From: Treponema bryantii
GTDB lineage: Bacteria; Spirochaetota; Spirochaetia; Treponematales; Treponemataceae
Direction of reading: 5' to 3'
DNA length: 63,777 bases
NCBI GenBank assembly: GCA_015061465.1
Contig: SUWN01000008.1
Coordinates: 1-63,777 of the forward strand
Positions 23,056 through 30,254 of this stretch are shown piece by piece. The position numbers and the translations under genes were made by a program. The notes beneath the pieces are model-generated. The model did no database searches. It saw only the letters and a program-made list of their open reading frames with translations, and was not told the origin of the DNA. Every line of letters begins with the position of its first letter. Positions within the stretch are counted from its first letter, which is position 1.

Positions 23056-23946
23056 TTACTCTTTTACACCACCAAGCATCATACCTTGTACATAGTATTT
23101 TTGAACAAATGGATATACACAAATAATTGGTAAAGCCATCATAACCATAGAACAAGATTTAATATTTGCTGCAATTTGTAATTTTTCTGCACTAACTTCA
23201 CCTGGATCAGCAGAAGTAGAAGCACCAGAAATAATAGTTCTTAAATAATAAGCAACAGGCCACATTTCTTTTTTATCAAGATATAAGAAAGCGTTATACC
23301 AGTTGTTCCAATAACCTACAGCGTTGAACAAAATCATAGTTGCAATAATAGGCATAGAAAGTGGGAAAACAATTTTTACAAAAATTCCAATTGGACTTAA
23401 ACCGTCCAATTCCCCAGCTTCTTCCAATTCTTTTGGTGTTTCATGGAAGAACGAACGCATCAAAATAATGTAATAAGTACTAATCAAACTTGGCATAATA
23501 AAACCTGCGATAGTATTTGGCAAATGAAGACGTTGCATCAAAACGTAATTTGGAATCAAACCACCACCAAAATACATAGTAAAAATTACAAACTTCATCA
23601 AAAACTTATTACATTTCAAATGATCTTTAGAAAGCGGATATGCAAGCATACAACTTACAACAATAGAGCTGATTGTTCCAATTACAGCATAAATTAAAGT
23701 ATTTTTATAACTATTTACAAATTCACCTTTTTCCAAAACAGATTTATAAGTCTGAATATTAAAATCCACTGGAAAAAGAGTTACTTTTCCTTGCATAATT
23801 GCTTGTTCAGAAGAAAAAGATTGCGCTACCAAATATAAAAATGGATACAAAGTTGCAGCACAAATTAAAATCATAATCAATGTATTAAAAACCTTAAAAA
23901 CTTTATAACCAGTTGTTTCTTTTACTTTTACACTTTTTTCTGCCAT
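23056..23946 (-). CDS. Carbohydrate ABC transporter permease, LplC type
   Basis: About 296 residues with six membrane helices. The conserved EAA cytoplasmic loop (EEAGELDGLSPIGIFVKIVF) docks the ATPase. ATG 23946 (MAEKSVKV) is preferred over 23967, because AGGTGG lies 5 nt before it. The C-terminus (FVQKYYVQGMMLGGVKE) is the usual ending of LplC-like permeases. It partners the LplB-type permease encoded immediately upstream and the lipoprotein downstream. Confidence 0.9.
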   Translation of the reverse strand: MAEKSVKVKETTGYKVFKVFNTLIMILICAATLYPFLYLVAQSFSSEQAIMQGKVTLFPVDFNIQTYKSVLEKGEFVNSYKNTLIYAVIGTISSIVVSCMLAYPLSKDHLKCNKFLMKFVIFTMYFGGGLIPNYVLMQRLHLPNTIAGFIMPSLISTYYIILMRSFFHETPKELEEAGELDGLSPIGIFVKIVFPLSMPIIATMILFNAVGYWNNWYNAFLYLDKKEMWPVAYYLRTIISGASTSADPGEVSAEKLQIAANIKSCSMVMMALPIICVYPFVQKYYVQGMMLGGVKE

Positions 23947-23960
23947 ATAATCCACCTTTT

Positions 23961-24908
23961 TTACCATAATCCAGAACCAGATAATTTTTTAGAAATCTTA
24001 TTTGCAATAGAAAGCAAAATCAAATTAAGCAAACCTTCAAACAAACCAACAGCGGTCGCATAACTATAGTTTCCAGAACCCAATCCCAAGCGGAACACAA
24101 AAGTAGAAATAATATCTGCTTTTTCGTAAGTCATTGGATTATATAAAAGGAAAACTTTTTCAAAAGCTCCTCCAGAACCAATTAACCCACCAATATCAAG
24201 AATCAACAGAGTTGTAATTGTTGGTAAAATACATGGAATTGTAACGTGCCAAACTCTTTGAAAATGATTTGCACCATCAACTTCAGCAGCCTCATACAAC
24301 GAAGGATTAATGTTAGAAATTGCAGCCAAATATAAAATTGTTCCCCAACCTAAACTCTGCCAAACACCAGAAGTAACAAAAATTGTTGTAAACCATTGAG
24401 GAAGCGCAATAAACGAAACAGGATTTCCACCAAAATGTTTAATCAAAGCATTAATAGGACCACTTGTAGAAACAAGCTCACGTATCATTCCTGTTACAAT
24501 TACCATAGAAATAAAGTGAGGAAGATAAGAAACAGTTTGAACAAACTTTTTCCAATAAATATTCTTTATTTCATTTAATAAAAGTGCGAAAATCAACGTG
24601 AGCGGAAAACGTACCAAAAGATAAATTACATTAAGAGAAAGCGTATTTCTAAACGCGCGCCAAAAAGTTCTGTCACCAATAAATTGTTTAAAATATTTTA
24701 GACCACTCCATTCATCACCAAAAATACTTCTACCCGCTCTATAGCGTCTAAAAGCGATGATATTTCCAGCCATAGGAATGTATCTAAAAACAATATAGTA
24801 AACAATTGGAATAAAAAGCAAAACATAATACTGCCAATTTTTTTTCATATGTTTTTTAAAGTTGGAAGTATTTAAGGAATCTGAAATTTGAAGTTGTTTT
24901 TGTTTCAT
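23961..24908 (-). CDS. Carbohydrate ABC transporter permease, LplB type
   Basis: The 315-residue protein starts with a cytoplasmic tail and then WQYYVLLFIPIVYYIVF. It has the LplB-like PMAGNIIAFRRY region and the EAA loop EAAEVDGANHFQRVWHVTIP. It is the first gene of the importer operon. Its strong promoter and GntR-type operators lie in the 178-bp divergent region. The substrate is unknown; relatives import complex plant-glycan fragments. Confidence 0.9.
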   Translation of the reverse strand: MKQKQLQISDSLNTSNFKKHMKKNWQYYVLLFIPIVYYIVFRYIPMAGNIIAFRRYRAGRSIFGDEWSGLKYFKQFIGDRTFWRAFRNTLSLNVIYLLVRFPLTLIFALLLNEIKNIYWKKFVQTVSYLPHFISMVIVTGMIRELVSTSGPINALIKHFGGNPVSFIALPQWFTTIFVTSGVWQSLGWGTILYLAAISNINPSLYEAAEVDGANHFQRVWHVTIPCILPTITTLLILDIGGLIGSGGAFEKVFLLYNPMTYEKADIISTFVFRLGLGSGNYSYATAVGLFEGLLNLILLSIANKISKKLSGSGLW

Positions 24909-24947
24909 TTTTGAAATATGTTCCTGTCTATTTTTAATTCAGCACTC

Positions 24948-24967
24948 TTGTATACTGGTATACTAGT
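24948..24967. promoter_or_regulatory. Paired GntR/FCD operators in the permease operon's initial transcribed region
   Basis: TTGTATACTGG (24948-24958) and TGGTATACTAGT (24956-24967) overlap. Both carry the GTATAC core expected of FCD-type GntR operators (TNGTATACNA). They lie just downstream of the predicted start of the permease operon, a position suited to repression. A half-site (TTGTATTTA) adjoins at 24972. Confidence 0.7.
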
Positions 24968-24981
24968 ACCCTTGTATTTAT

Positions 24982-25009
24982 ATCATAAAGGAAAAACCCT
25001 AGTTGTCAA
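24982..25009 (-). promoter_or_regulatory. Sigma-70 promoter of the sugar importer operon
   Basis: On the minus strand TTGACA (25004-25009), a 16-bp spacer and TATGAT (24982-24987). Transcription would begin near 24975, next to the operators. Confidence 0.75.
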
Positions 25010-25075
25010 CAAAAAAAATTATTCATCACTATAAAATAAGAGATTTCCCCTATATCTAATTGATTTTCTTACAAC

Positions 25076-25087
25076 TTGTATACTAGT
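25076..25087. promoter_or_regulatory. GntR operator next to its own -35 box
   Basis: TTGTATACTAGT repeats the core of the two sites at 24948-24967. It touches the -35 (TTGACT) of the gntR-type gene, so the regulator probably represses itself. Confidence 0.65.
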
Positions 25088-25115
25088 TGACTACTCAAGA
25101 TGTCTTTCCTATAAT
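25087..25115 (+). promoter_or_regulatory. Promoter of the GntR gene; predicts a leaderless mRNA
   Basis: TTGACT (25087-25092), a 17-bp spacer, and TATAAT (25110-25115). The ATG begins only 8 nt after the -10, at the expected transcription start, and no ribosome-binding site is present. Confidence 0.75.
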
Positions 25116-25122
25116 AAAAAAC

Positions 25123-25797
25123 ATGATTAAGATAGAAAAATATGCAAAAGAAACAAACAGAGATTATGCATTACGCGCAATTCGTGACAACATCATCAAA
25201 TTACAAATAAAACCTGGCAGCATGATTAGCGAACAAGATATTGCAGAAGAATTAAATCTCTCTAGAACACCTGTTCACGAAGCAATGCAAGAACTTTCCA
25301 AAACAAAAATCATCGAAATCTTTCCACAAAAAGGTAGCAAAGTTTCTTTAATAGACATGACATTAGTTGATGAAGCAGTTTTTATGCGTTCCACAATAGA
25401 AGCGGCTCTTACAGAAGAAGCGTGCACAAAAGCAACAGAACAAGACATTTTATCACTCGAAGAAAACGTAAATTTACAGGAATTTTATTTATCAAACAAT
25501 TCTTTAGACAAAATCATGGATTTAGACAACTCATTCCACGAAGCTATGTACAGAATTACAAATAAAATGCAATGCTTCTACATGGTAAAATTAATGAACA
25601 TTCATTACGACAGATTCCGTGAATTAAGATTACATTCTTCAAATCCTCAATCAATCATAAATGAACACAAAGAAATCTTAACAGCATTTAAAGCAAAAGA
25701 TTGTGCAAAAGTAAAAGAATTAATCTTAAAACACTTAAACCGTTTATACATTGACGAAAAAGACATTCGCCAAAAATATCCAGATTATTTTGCATAA
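25123..25797 (+). CDS. GntR-family regulator, FadR/FCD subgroup
   Basis: A 224-residue protein with an N-terminal winged helix (LNLSRTPVHEAMQEL as recognition region). A C-terminal all-helical FCD ligand domain follows (FHEAMYRITNKMQ, later LRLHSSNPQSIINEHKEILT, with His residues that bind metal in this family). ATG 25123 is chosen over the in-frame TTG 25087, because that TTG is the -35 box. It is divergent from the sugar-importer operon and three matching operators lie between them. It is therefore the likely repressor of the importer and of itself, released by a sugar-derived acid. Confidence 0.88.
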   Translation: MIKIEKYAKETNRDYALRAIRDNIIKLQIKPGSMISEQDIAEELNLSRTPVHEAMQELSKTKIIEIFPQKGSKVSLIDMTLVDEAVFMRSTIEAALTEEACTKATEQDILSLEENVNLQEFYLSNNSLDKIMDLDNSFHEAMYRITNKMQCFYMVKLMNIHYDRFRELRLHSSNPQSIINEHKEILTAFKAKDCAKVKELILKHLNRLYIDEKDIRQKYPDYFA

Positions 25798-25865
25798 TTT
25801 TTTAATTTTTCTACATTGAATGTATTGACACAAAATAATATTTTTTGTAATATACTAAACATCAA

Positions 25866-25939
25866 GTGGGTGTAGCGAAGCTGGTTATCGCGCTGGCCTG
25901 TCACGCCGGAGATCGAGGGTTCGAGCCCCTTCACTCACG
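25866..25939 (+). tRNA. tRNA-Asp (GTC)
   Basis: This 74-nt cloverleaf has acceptor arm GTGGGTG/CACTCAC, D arm starting TAGC, anticodon stem CTGGC/GCCGG around CTGTCAC with anticodon GTC, and T loop GGTTCGAGCC. The discriminator base is G, as expected for tRNA-Asp. CCA is not encoded. It stands alone. Confidence 0.96.
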
Positions 25940-25940
25940 T

Positions 25941-25975
25941 AAAAAAGACTTCCTTTTTAGGAAGTCTTTTTTTTT
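25941..25975 (+). terminator. Terminator of tRNA-Asp
   Basis: AAAAAAGACTTCC pairs with GGAAGTCTTTTTT and runs into a T tract, directly after the tRNA. Confidence 0.9.
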
Positions 25976-26001
25976 GCTAAACGCGTTATCAAGATCAATT
26001 C

Positions 26002-27066
26002 TTAATTCTTAATCTGTATCACATTTTCCATTTGTGTATTCAATTTTTCTGCTTTTTTTGTTAATTCGTCGTATTTTCCGTTGGCGTTTGAAATATGTTT
26101 TCCTAATAACAAAAATTCTTGAAAAAACTTGTTGAATGAATCTTGAATCACAGACAATTCAGCGGTAATTCTTTTTGCTTCTTGTTCAATTCTCAAACCT
26201 TTTAAACCGTAACCAATTGCCATTAAATACGAATAAAAACTATTTGGCGAAACAATCACAACATGACTTTTCATTGCATATTCAAACAAAGATTCATTTA
26301 TAACAATTTCGTAAAAAACATTTTCTGCAGGAATATACATTAGCGCAAAATCAAAAGTATTTTCCGAAGGATTTATATATTTTGTAGAAATTTCATCAAT
26401 TCGTTTTTTTACAGAAGTAATAAATTCTTTTTTATACGCTTTTTTTTCATCTTCATTTTTTGCCACAACAAACCGCTGAAAACTTTCCAACGGAAATTTA
26501 GAATCTACAGGAACCAATCCTTGTGACAATTTGATTATTGCATCAACTTTTGTTCCATTTTTAAACGAATATTGAAGCGCGTAATTTTCTTTGGGCAAAA
26601 TATCTTTTAATAATTCACTAAGCATATATTCACCCAAATTTCCGCGCAATTTAGGAGCTTGCAAAATATCTTGCAAAGAAGAAATATCTTTCCCAATTTC
26701 TTGAATATTATTCGTGGTTGATTCAAGCGCACCCAATTTTTGTCGAATGTCATTTATTACAAGATTTGAATTTTTTAATTGCGAATTTATATTTCCTTGA
26801 GTAGTTGTCAGATTTTCATTCACAATTTTCATAATTTGATTTAACTGCTTGGAAACTTCACCGTTAGATTTTAAGAAAAATTGTTGTTGTTGTGTCATTG
26901 CATTGTTTTGATTTTCTAATTGTTTTGTTTTTAGTTCCATAAGTTGATTTTTTAAATCCAAAAGCAATGCATCACTCGATGTTTTTTTAGAAGAAAAAAG
27001 TTTTATCAAAACAAATAACAACAAAAAAGCAACTACACAAAACGCAATCAAAATATATTTTTCCAT
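26002..27066 (-). CDS. rmuC: DNA recombination protein RmuC
   Basis: 354 residues. An N-terminal membrane helix (EKYILIAFCVVAFLLLFVL) is followed by a Gln/Asn-rich coiled coil (~30-130) and a PD-(D/E)XK nuclease-like core. The core motifs are LRGNLGEYMLSELLKDIL, VDAIIKLSQ and VPVDSKFPLESF. RmuC limits DNA inversions and is thought to be a nuclease. ATG 27066 is preferred because GGAG lies upstream. The last codons overlap a CTTAATT-type short repeat. Confidence 0.9.
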   Translation of the reverse strand: MEKYILIAFCVVAFLLLFVLIKLFSSKKTSSDALLLDLKNQLMELKTKQLENQNNAMTQQQQFFLKSNGEVSKQLNQIMKIVNENLTTTQGNINSQLKNSNLVINDIRQKLGALESTTNNIQEIGKDISSLQDILQAPKLRGNLGEYMLSELLKDILPKENYALQYSFKNGTKVDAIIKLSQGLVPVDSKFPLESFQRFVVAKNEDEKKAYKKEFITSVKKRIDEISTKYINPSENTFDFALMYIPAENVFYEIVINESLFEYAMKSHVVIVSPNSFYSYLMAIGYGLKGLRIEQEAKRITAELSVIQDSFNKFFQEFLLLGKHISNANGKYDELTKKAEKLNTQMENVIQIKN

Positions 27067-27081
27067 AAAATCTCCAAAAAA

Positions 27082-27143
27082 AAACGTCACGCTGAACAAG
27101 TTTTTAGAACTAAAAAAGTTCCAACCCGAACCTCATGACGTTT
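27082..27143. terminator. Inverted repeat after efp
   Basis: AAACGTCA (27082-27089) and TGACGTTT (27136-27143) bracket an inner repeat (AGTTTTTAGAACTAAAAAAGTT). The structure lies about 33 nt after the efp stop codon, on the minus strand. It is probably a terminator or a transcript boundary. Confidence 0.45.
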
Positions 27144-27175
27144 ATACAAAAAACTATAAAAAAGTTTTTATCAAA

Positions 27176-27757
27176 TTAGTTTTTAGCTCTTTCAACAAAA
27201 GAACCATCGCGTGTATCAATAACGATTCTTTCTTCAGAGTTGATGAACAAAGGAACTCTTACTTCAATTCCTGTATCAAGAGTAGCAGGTTTTAAAGATT
27301 TTCCAGAAGTATCACCTTTTACACCTGGTTCACAGTATGTAATTGTTCTTGTAACGTTTACAGGAAGAACGATACCTACTGGTTTTCCTTCGTAGAATGT
27401 AATTTCAATTTCTACATCATCTTCAGGAGTGATATAACCAGCGTTATCTCCTAAATCTGATTTTGGAAGTTCAAATTGTTCGTAAGTTTCTTGATCCATG
27501 AAAACATAAAGTGCGTTATCGCCTTCACCGTCAATGTATGAAAGTTTTGTTGTATGTGTATCAAGATCAACTTCGTCAAACTTTTCACCAGCATCAAGAC
27601 CAAGATCCATTGTCTGACCTGTTACAAGATTCTTAACACGCAAGTTTGTAACCATTCCAGCACGTCCAGAACGCTGTCCTAATAATTTCTGAACGATAAG
27701 TGCATTTCCTTCGTACATAAAAGCTGTACCAACTCTCAACTGTGATGTTGTAAACAT
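27176..27757 (-). CDS. efp: Elongation factor P with arginine at the tip (Arg32)
   Basis: EF-P enters the ribosome beside the P site and relieves stalling at consecutive prolines. The 193-residue protein has the usual three beta-barrel domains. Its tip loop reads QRSGRAGMV and places Arg at residue 32, not the Lys of the EpmA/lysyl type. The gene directly upstream encodes EarP, the enzyme that adds rhamnose to that arginine. AGAGG precedes the ATG. The gap between earP and efp is 32 nt, consistent with one transcript. Confidence 0.96.
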   Translation of the reverse strand: MFTTSQLRVGTAFMYEGNALIVQKLLGQRSGRAGMVTNLRVKNLVTGQTMDLGLDAGEKFDEVDLDTHTTKLSYIDGEGDNALYVFMDQETYEQFELPKSDLGDNAGYITPEDDVEIEITFYEGKPVGIVLPVNVTRTITYCEPGVKGDTSGKSLKPATLDTGIEVRVPLFINSEERIVIDTRDGSFVERAKN

Positions 27758-27789
27758 TTATAAACCTCTAAAAAATAAAGTATTAAATA

Positions 27790-28923
27790 TTAATTACCTT
27801 CTATTATAACTATTTGTTTAATAAAAGTCATCAGATTAAATGCAAGGTCACCGTTTTTTCTTAAATTTTGACCGAATTTTTCAAATCCATCTTTCAAATT
27901 TTCAATATTTTTCAAAAATTCCAAAACATTTTGCTGAGTCTGAACTTTATCCAATTCAGAATCTGGTGAATTAAAATCAATCCAAACTTTTTTAATTATT
28001 TCAAAATCACTTTCACTAAAAAACGGGCGCAACTTTTCTAACAAAGCATTTACTTTTACAAGTTGGTATTCGTCGCTTTGTGGATATGCGTGCCACACAA
28101 AAGGAATGCCGCTTAAAGCCGCGCGGCTCAACGATTCTTCACCACGAATAAACAAAATAGAACAATCAACGAGCAAAGCGTCCCATTCTTCTTGATTTAT
28201 AAACGGTAATTCTTCTACAAAAAAGTTGCATTTTTCATCTTTGTACGCTTTGCAAAACGATTCTTTACCTTTCCCTTGGGCAACAAAAAGTTTTTCAAAT
28301 CCATTTTCATTGTAAAATTTTTCTAAAGCCGATGTCAAAAAACTCCAATCTCTATCATAACTAAAAAATAAGATTTGCTTTTTTTCAACTTTTTTTTGCA
28401 AAAGATTTTCCATATTGTCCAAAATCAAACCGCCCGTTTTTTCTGTAAATCCAGGCATAAAATTCACTTTTTGAACACGCGCGCTTCTTGTCAATGATTG
28501 CAAACGATGAAAAGTTTCCGCGTAATCTTCTGCAGTCAAATAATCAATCATAATTATATTTACAATGTGACAAACTTTATCATCAAATAAGATTTTTTCA
28601 AGCCAATCAGGTCTTCCGCATTGAAAACATTCCAAAATCACAACTGGTGGATTTTTTGTAAACTCGTTATAACAAAAATCAAAATCATTCCAATCATAAA
28701 TTTCCATTCCATTTACACATTGAAAAGATTTTTTATCATCAATTTTATCATTTATTTTATTAAAAGCGGTTAAATCATCTACAATTAATCTGATTTTAGT
28801 TTTTGCAAATTGAGGATTTTGGGACAAATTTAGAATTGATTTTGCAAGTCGGTAAACAACTCCAATATCACCAAAGTTGTCCACCACTTTACACAAGATT
28901 GTAATATCAAATGGATTTTTCAT
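27790..28923 (-). CDS. earP: EF-P arginine rhamnosyltransferase EarP
   Basis: The 377-residue protein has the EarP hallmark near its start (CKVVDNFGDIGVVYRLAK, including the conserved Asp of DNFGDIG). It also has VVILECFQCGRPDWLE, YLTAEDYAETFHRLQSL and NFMPGFTEKTGGLI, and a late nucleotide-sugar region (LFIRGEESLSRAALSGIPFVWHAYPQ). EarP moves rhamnose from dTDP-rhamnose to Arg32 of EF-P. ATG 28923 overlaps the stop of the preceding gene by one base (TAATG). No dTDP-rhamnose genes are in the window. Confidence 0.9.
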   Translation of the reverse strand: MKNPFDITILCKVVDNFGDIGVVYRLAKSILNLSQNPQFAKTKIRLIVDDLTAFNKINDKIDDKKSFQCVNGMEIYDWNDFDFCYNEFTKNPPVVILECFQCGRPDWLEKILFDDKVCHIVNIIMIDYLTAEDYAETFHRLQSLTRSARVQKVNFMPGFTEKTGGLILDNMENLLQKKVEKKQILFFSYDRDWSFLTSALEKFYNENGFEKLFVAQGKGKESFCKAYKDEKCNFFVEELPFINQEEWDALLVDCSILFIRGEESLSRAALSGIPFVWHAYPQSDEYQLVKVNALLEKLRPFFSESDFEIIKKVWIDFNSPDSELDKVQTQQNVLEFLKNIENLKDGFEKFGQNLRKNGDLAFNLMTFIKQIVIIEGN

Positions 28924-29402
28924 TATTGAATCTGACTGTAAAGATTGCTCATTTCTTCGCGCCATTCACTTTTAGTTTCTCTGTCTTCCCATTCAATAAT
29001 TTTTTTGATTGTAAATTTACGTTGATCTCTAGGATTTTCAAAATACAATACGCCAAAACGACCTTGCCCGATGTAAGCAATTTTTTCGTTTTCGCCCAAA
29101 GTTTCATTTTTTGAAACAGATTCCATTGCGCATTCAAAATGAACTGGTTTTCCAGTTTTTTTATCGTTTAATGCACTTGCAACATCCAGAATTTGAGCTC
29201 CACACATCGGACAAACAATTTGACGAGCTTTAAATTCTTGAATTGCTTTTTGATTTTCTCTGCGGGAATTTTCATCTTCATAGATTGTATGATTAAATTG
29301 AAATGTTTTTTGATTCTGAAAATTATTTTTATTATTTTGAGAATCATTTTTTTTCTGATTATTCCAATTTTGATTTTTTCTGTTTTTTCTGTTTCTGTCC
29401 AT
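28923..29402 (-). CDS. Asn/Lys-rich protein with a zinc-ribbon-like CPMC motif
   Basis: A 159-residue protein. The first ~45 residues are low-complexity Asn/Lys/Gln/Arg (starting MDRNRKNRKNQNWNNQKKND), which suggests nucleic-acid binding. The rest contains CPMCGAQILD and, 24 residues on, HFECAM, a possible zinc site. An aromatic IGQGRFGVLYFEN segment follows. I do not recognise a named family; it looks like a conserved treponemal hypothetical protein. It is translationally coupled to earP, so a role near translation or EF-P is possible but unproven. Confidence 0.75.
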   Translation of the reverse strand: MDRNRKNRKNQNWNNQKKNDSQNNKNNFQNQKTFQFNHTIYEDENSRRENQKAIQEFKARQIVCPMCGAQILDVASALNDKKTGKPVHFECAMESVSKNETLGENEKIAYIGQGRFGVLYFENPRDQRKFTIKKIIEWEDRETKSEWREEMSNLYSQIQ

Positions 29403-29424
29403 GAAGCAATTACTCCCAAATAGT

Positions 29425-29628
29425 TTAGTAATCTCTCAGTTTTAATTCTTCAGAATTTTCAACAAGATGGCCACTTATAACTTGAGCAATACGCATAATT
29501 GCAGAATTCAAATACTCTTCGCTATAAATCTTTTTTCTTAACTCAAGAAGTCTTGGAGACAATTCCTTTTCCTCTGTGCGTTCCAACACGAGAGTTGATT
29601 TTGTTTGAGTTGTAACACTAGAAATCAT
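29425..29628 (-). CDS. 67-aa protein resembling the C-terminal part of FlgM
   Basis: The reading frame starts with an ATGA overlap with yraN, so it belongs to the operon. The segment LSPRLLELRKKIYSEEYLNS followed by IMRIAQVI fits the pattern of FlgM anti-sigma-28 C-termini (Leu-Arg-x-x-Ile...Tyr...Ile-Ala). FlgM is longer, and the resemblance is weak. FliK-like and FlhB-C-like genes lie just upstream, which suits a flagellar role. The alternative is an unrelated treponemal small protein. Confidence 0.55.
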   Translation of the reverse strand: MISSVTTQTKSTLVLERTEEKELSPRLLELRKKIYSEEYLNSAIMRIAQVISGHLVENSEELKLRDY

Positions 29629-29987
29629 ATTAGCTCCGAAAAAGCATTTTCAATATGATATACACTAGGCAAACCAGGCATATCTATAACAATTACATCA
29701 AAACGAATGTAACTGTTATTATATTGTCGATGTTTTAACAGAAAACGTTTAGACGTTTTTAAAATTCTTCGCTGTTTATGTATTCCTAAAACCGCTTGCA
29801 ACATATCTGGCGTTGCATTTGGCAGTGTTTTTACTTCAACAAAAACTAAAAAATCACCTTTTGTTGCAATTATATCAATTTCTCCGTCTTTTGTCGCCCA
29901 ATTACGTTCAATTATTGAATATTCATTTTCTTTCAAATATTCCGCAGCTTTTTCTTCGCCTGCAAAACCTATTTCTTTTGAATTCAG
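29625..29987 (-). CDS. YraN-family (UPF0102) nuclease-like protein with a probable CTG start
   Basis: YraN proteins have a Holliday-junction-resolvase-like fold; their function is not settled. The first ordinary start (TTG 29936) yields only 103 residues and loses the conserved N-terminus. Upstream codons in the same frame read NSKEIGFAGEEKAAEYL, exactly the family start (G-x-x-GE-x-x-A). Only CTG 29987 and ATA 29972 lie between these and the stop codon of the preceding gene. CTG stands 8 nt from GGGAG and gives 120 residues, the normal length. The core GEIDIIATKGDFLVFVEVK retains the catalytic-type residues. It overlaps the next gene by ATGA. Confidence 0.8.
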   Translation of the reverse strand: MNSKEIGFAGEEKAAEYLKENEYSIIERNWATKDGEIDIIATKGDFLVFVEVKTLPNATPDMLQAVLGIHKQRRILKTSKRFLLKHRQYNNSYIRFDVIVIDMPGLPSVYHIENAFSELI

Positions 29988-29990
29988 TTT

Positions 29991-30254
29991 TTATTCTCCC
30001 ACTTTTTTTGAATTTTCCAAAACAAACGCAAATATTTTTGAAAGAGCAATCCAAGTTTCTTCAGGAACCGCATCTCCCACTTCTTGAACATCGAGCAAAT
30101 CAACTAAAGGAATATTTTCTTCAATATGAATATTTTTTTCACTTGCGATTTGAACAATTTTTTCTGCAAGTTCACCTTTTCCTTTAGCAACAATAAAAGG
30201 ACAGTCCGCGCCTTGTGGATATTTTAACGCGATTGCTTTTTTCACATTTTTCAT
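29991..30254 (-). CDS. FlhB C-terminal-domain homologue (FlhX/EscU-like)
   Basis: An 87-residue protein matching only the cytoplasmic C-terminus of the FlhB/YscU export-switch protein: KKAIALKYPQGADCPFIVAK, GELAEKIVQIASEKNIHIEE, then IPLVDLLDVQEVGDAVPEET. The autocleavage motif NPTH is absent; YPQG lies in the corresponding region. Stand-alone FlhB C-terminal proteins occur in many flagellated bacteria and can replace or modulate the switch. ATG 30254 overlaps the stop of the preceding gene (ATGA). Confidence 0.85.
   Translation of the reverse strand: MKNVKKAIALKYPQGADCPFIVAKGKGELAEKIVQIASEKNIHIEENIPLVDLLDVQEVGDAVPEETWIALSKIFAFVLENSKKVGE

Noticed and set aside
25087-25122. TTG 25087 as the GntR gene start
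   Set aside because: That TTG is the first half of a well-formed -35 box (TTGACT) with TATAAT 17 bp on, so it should lie upstream of the transcript.
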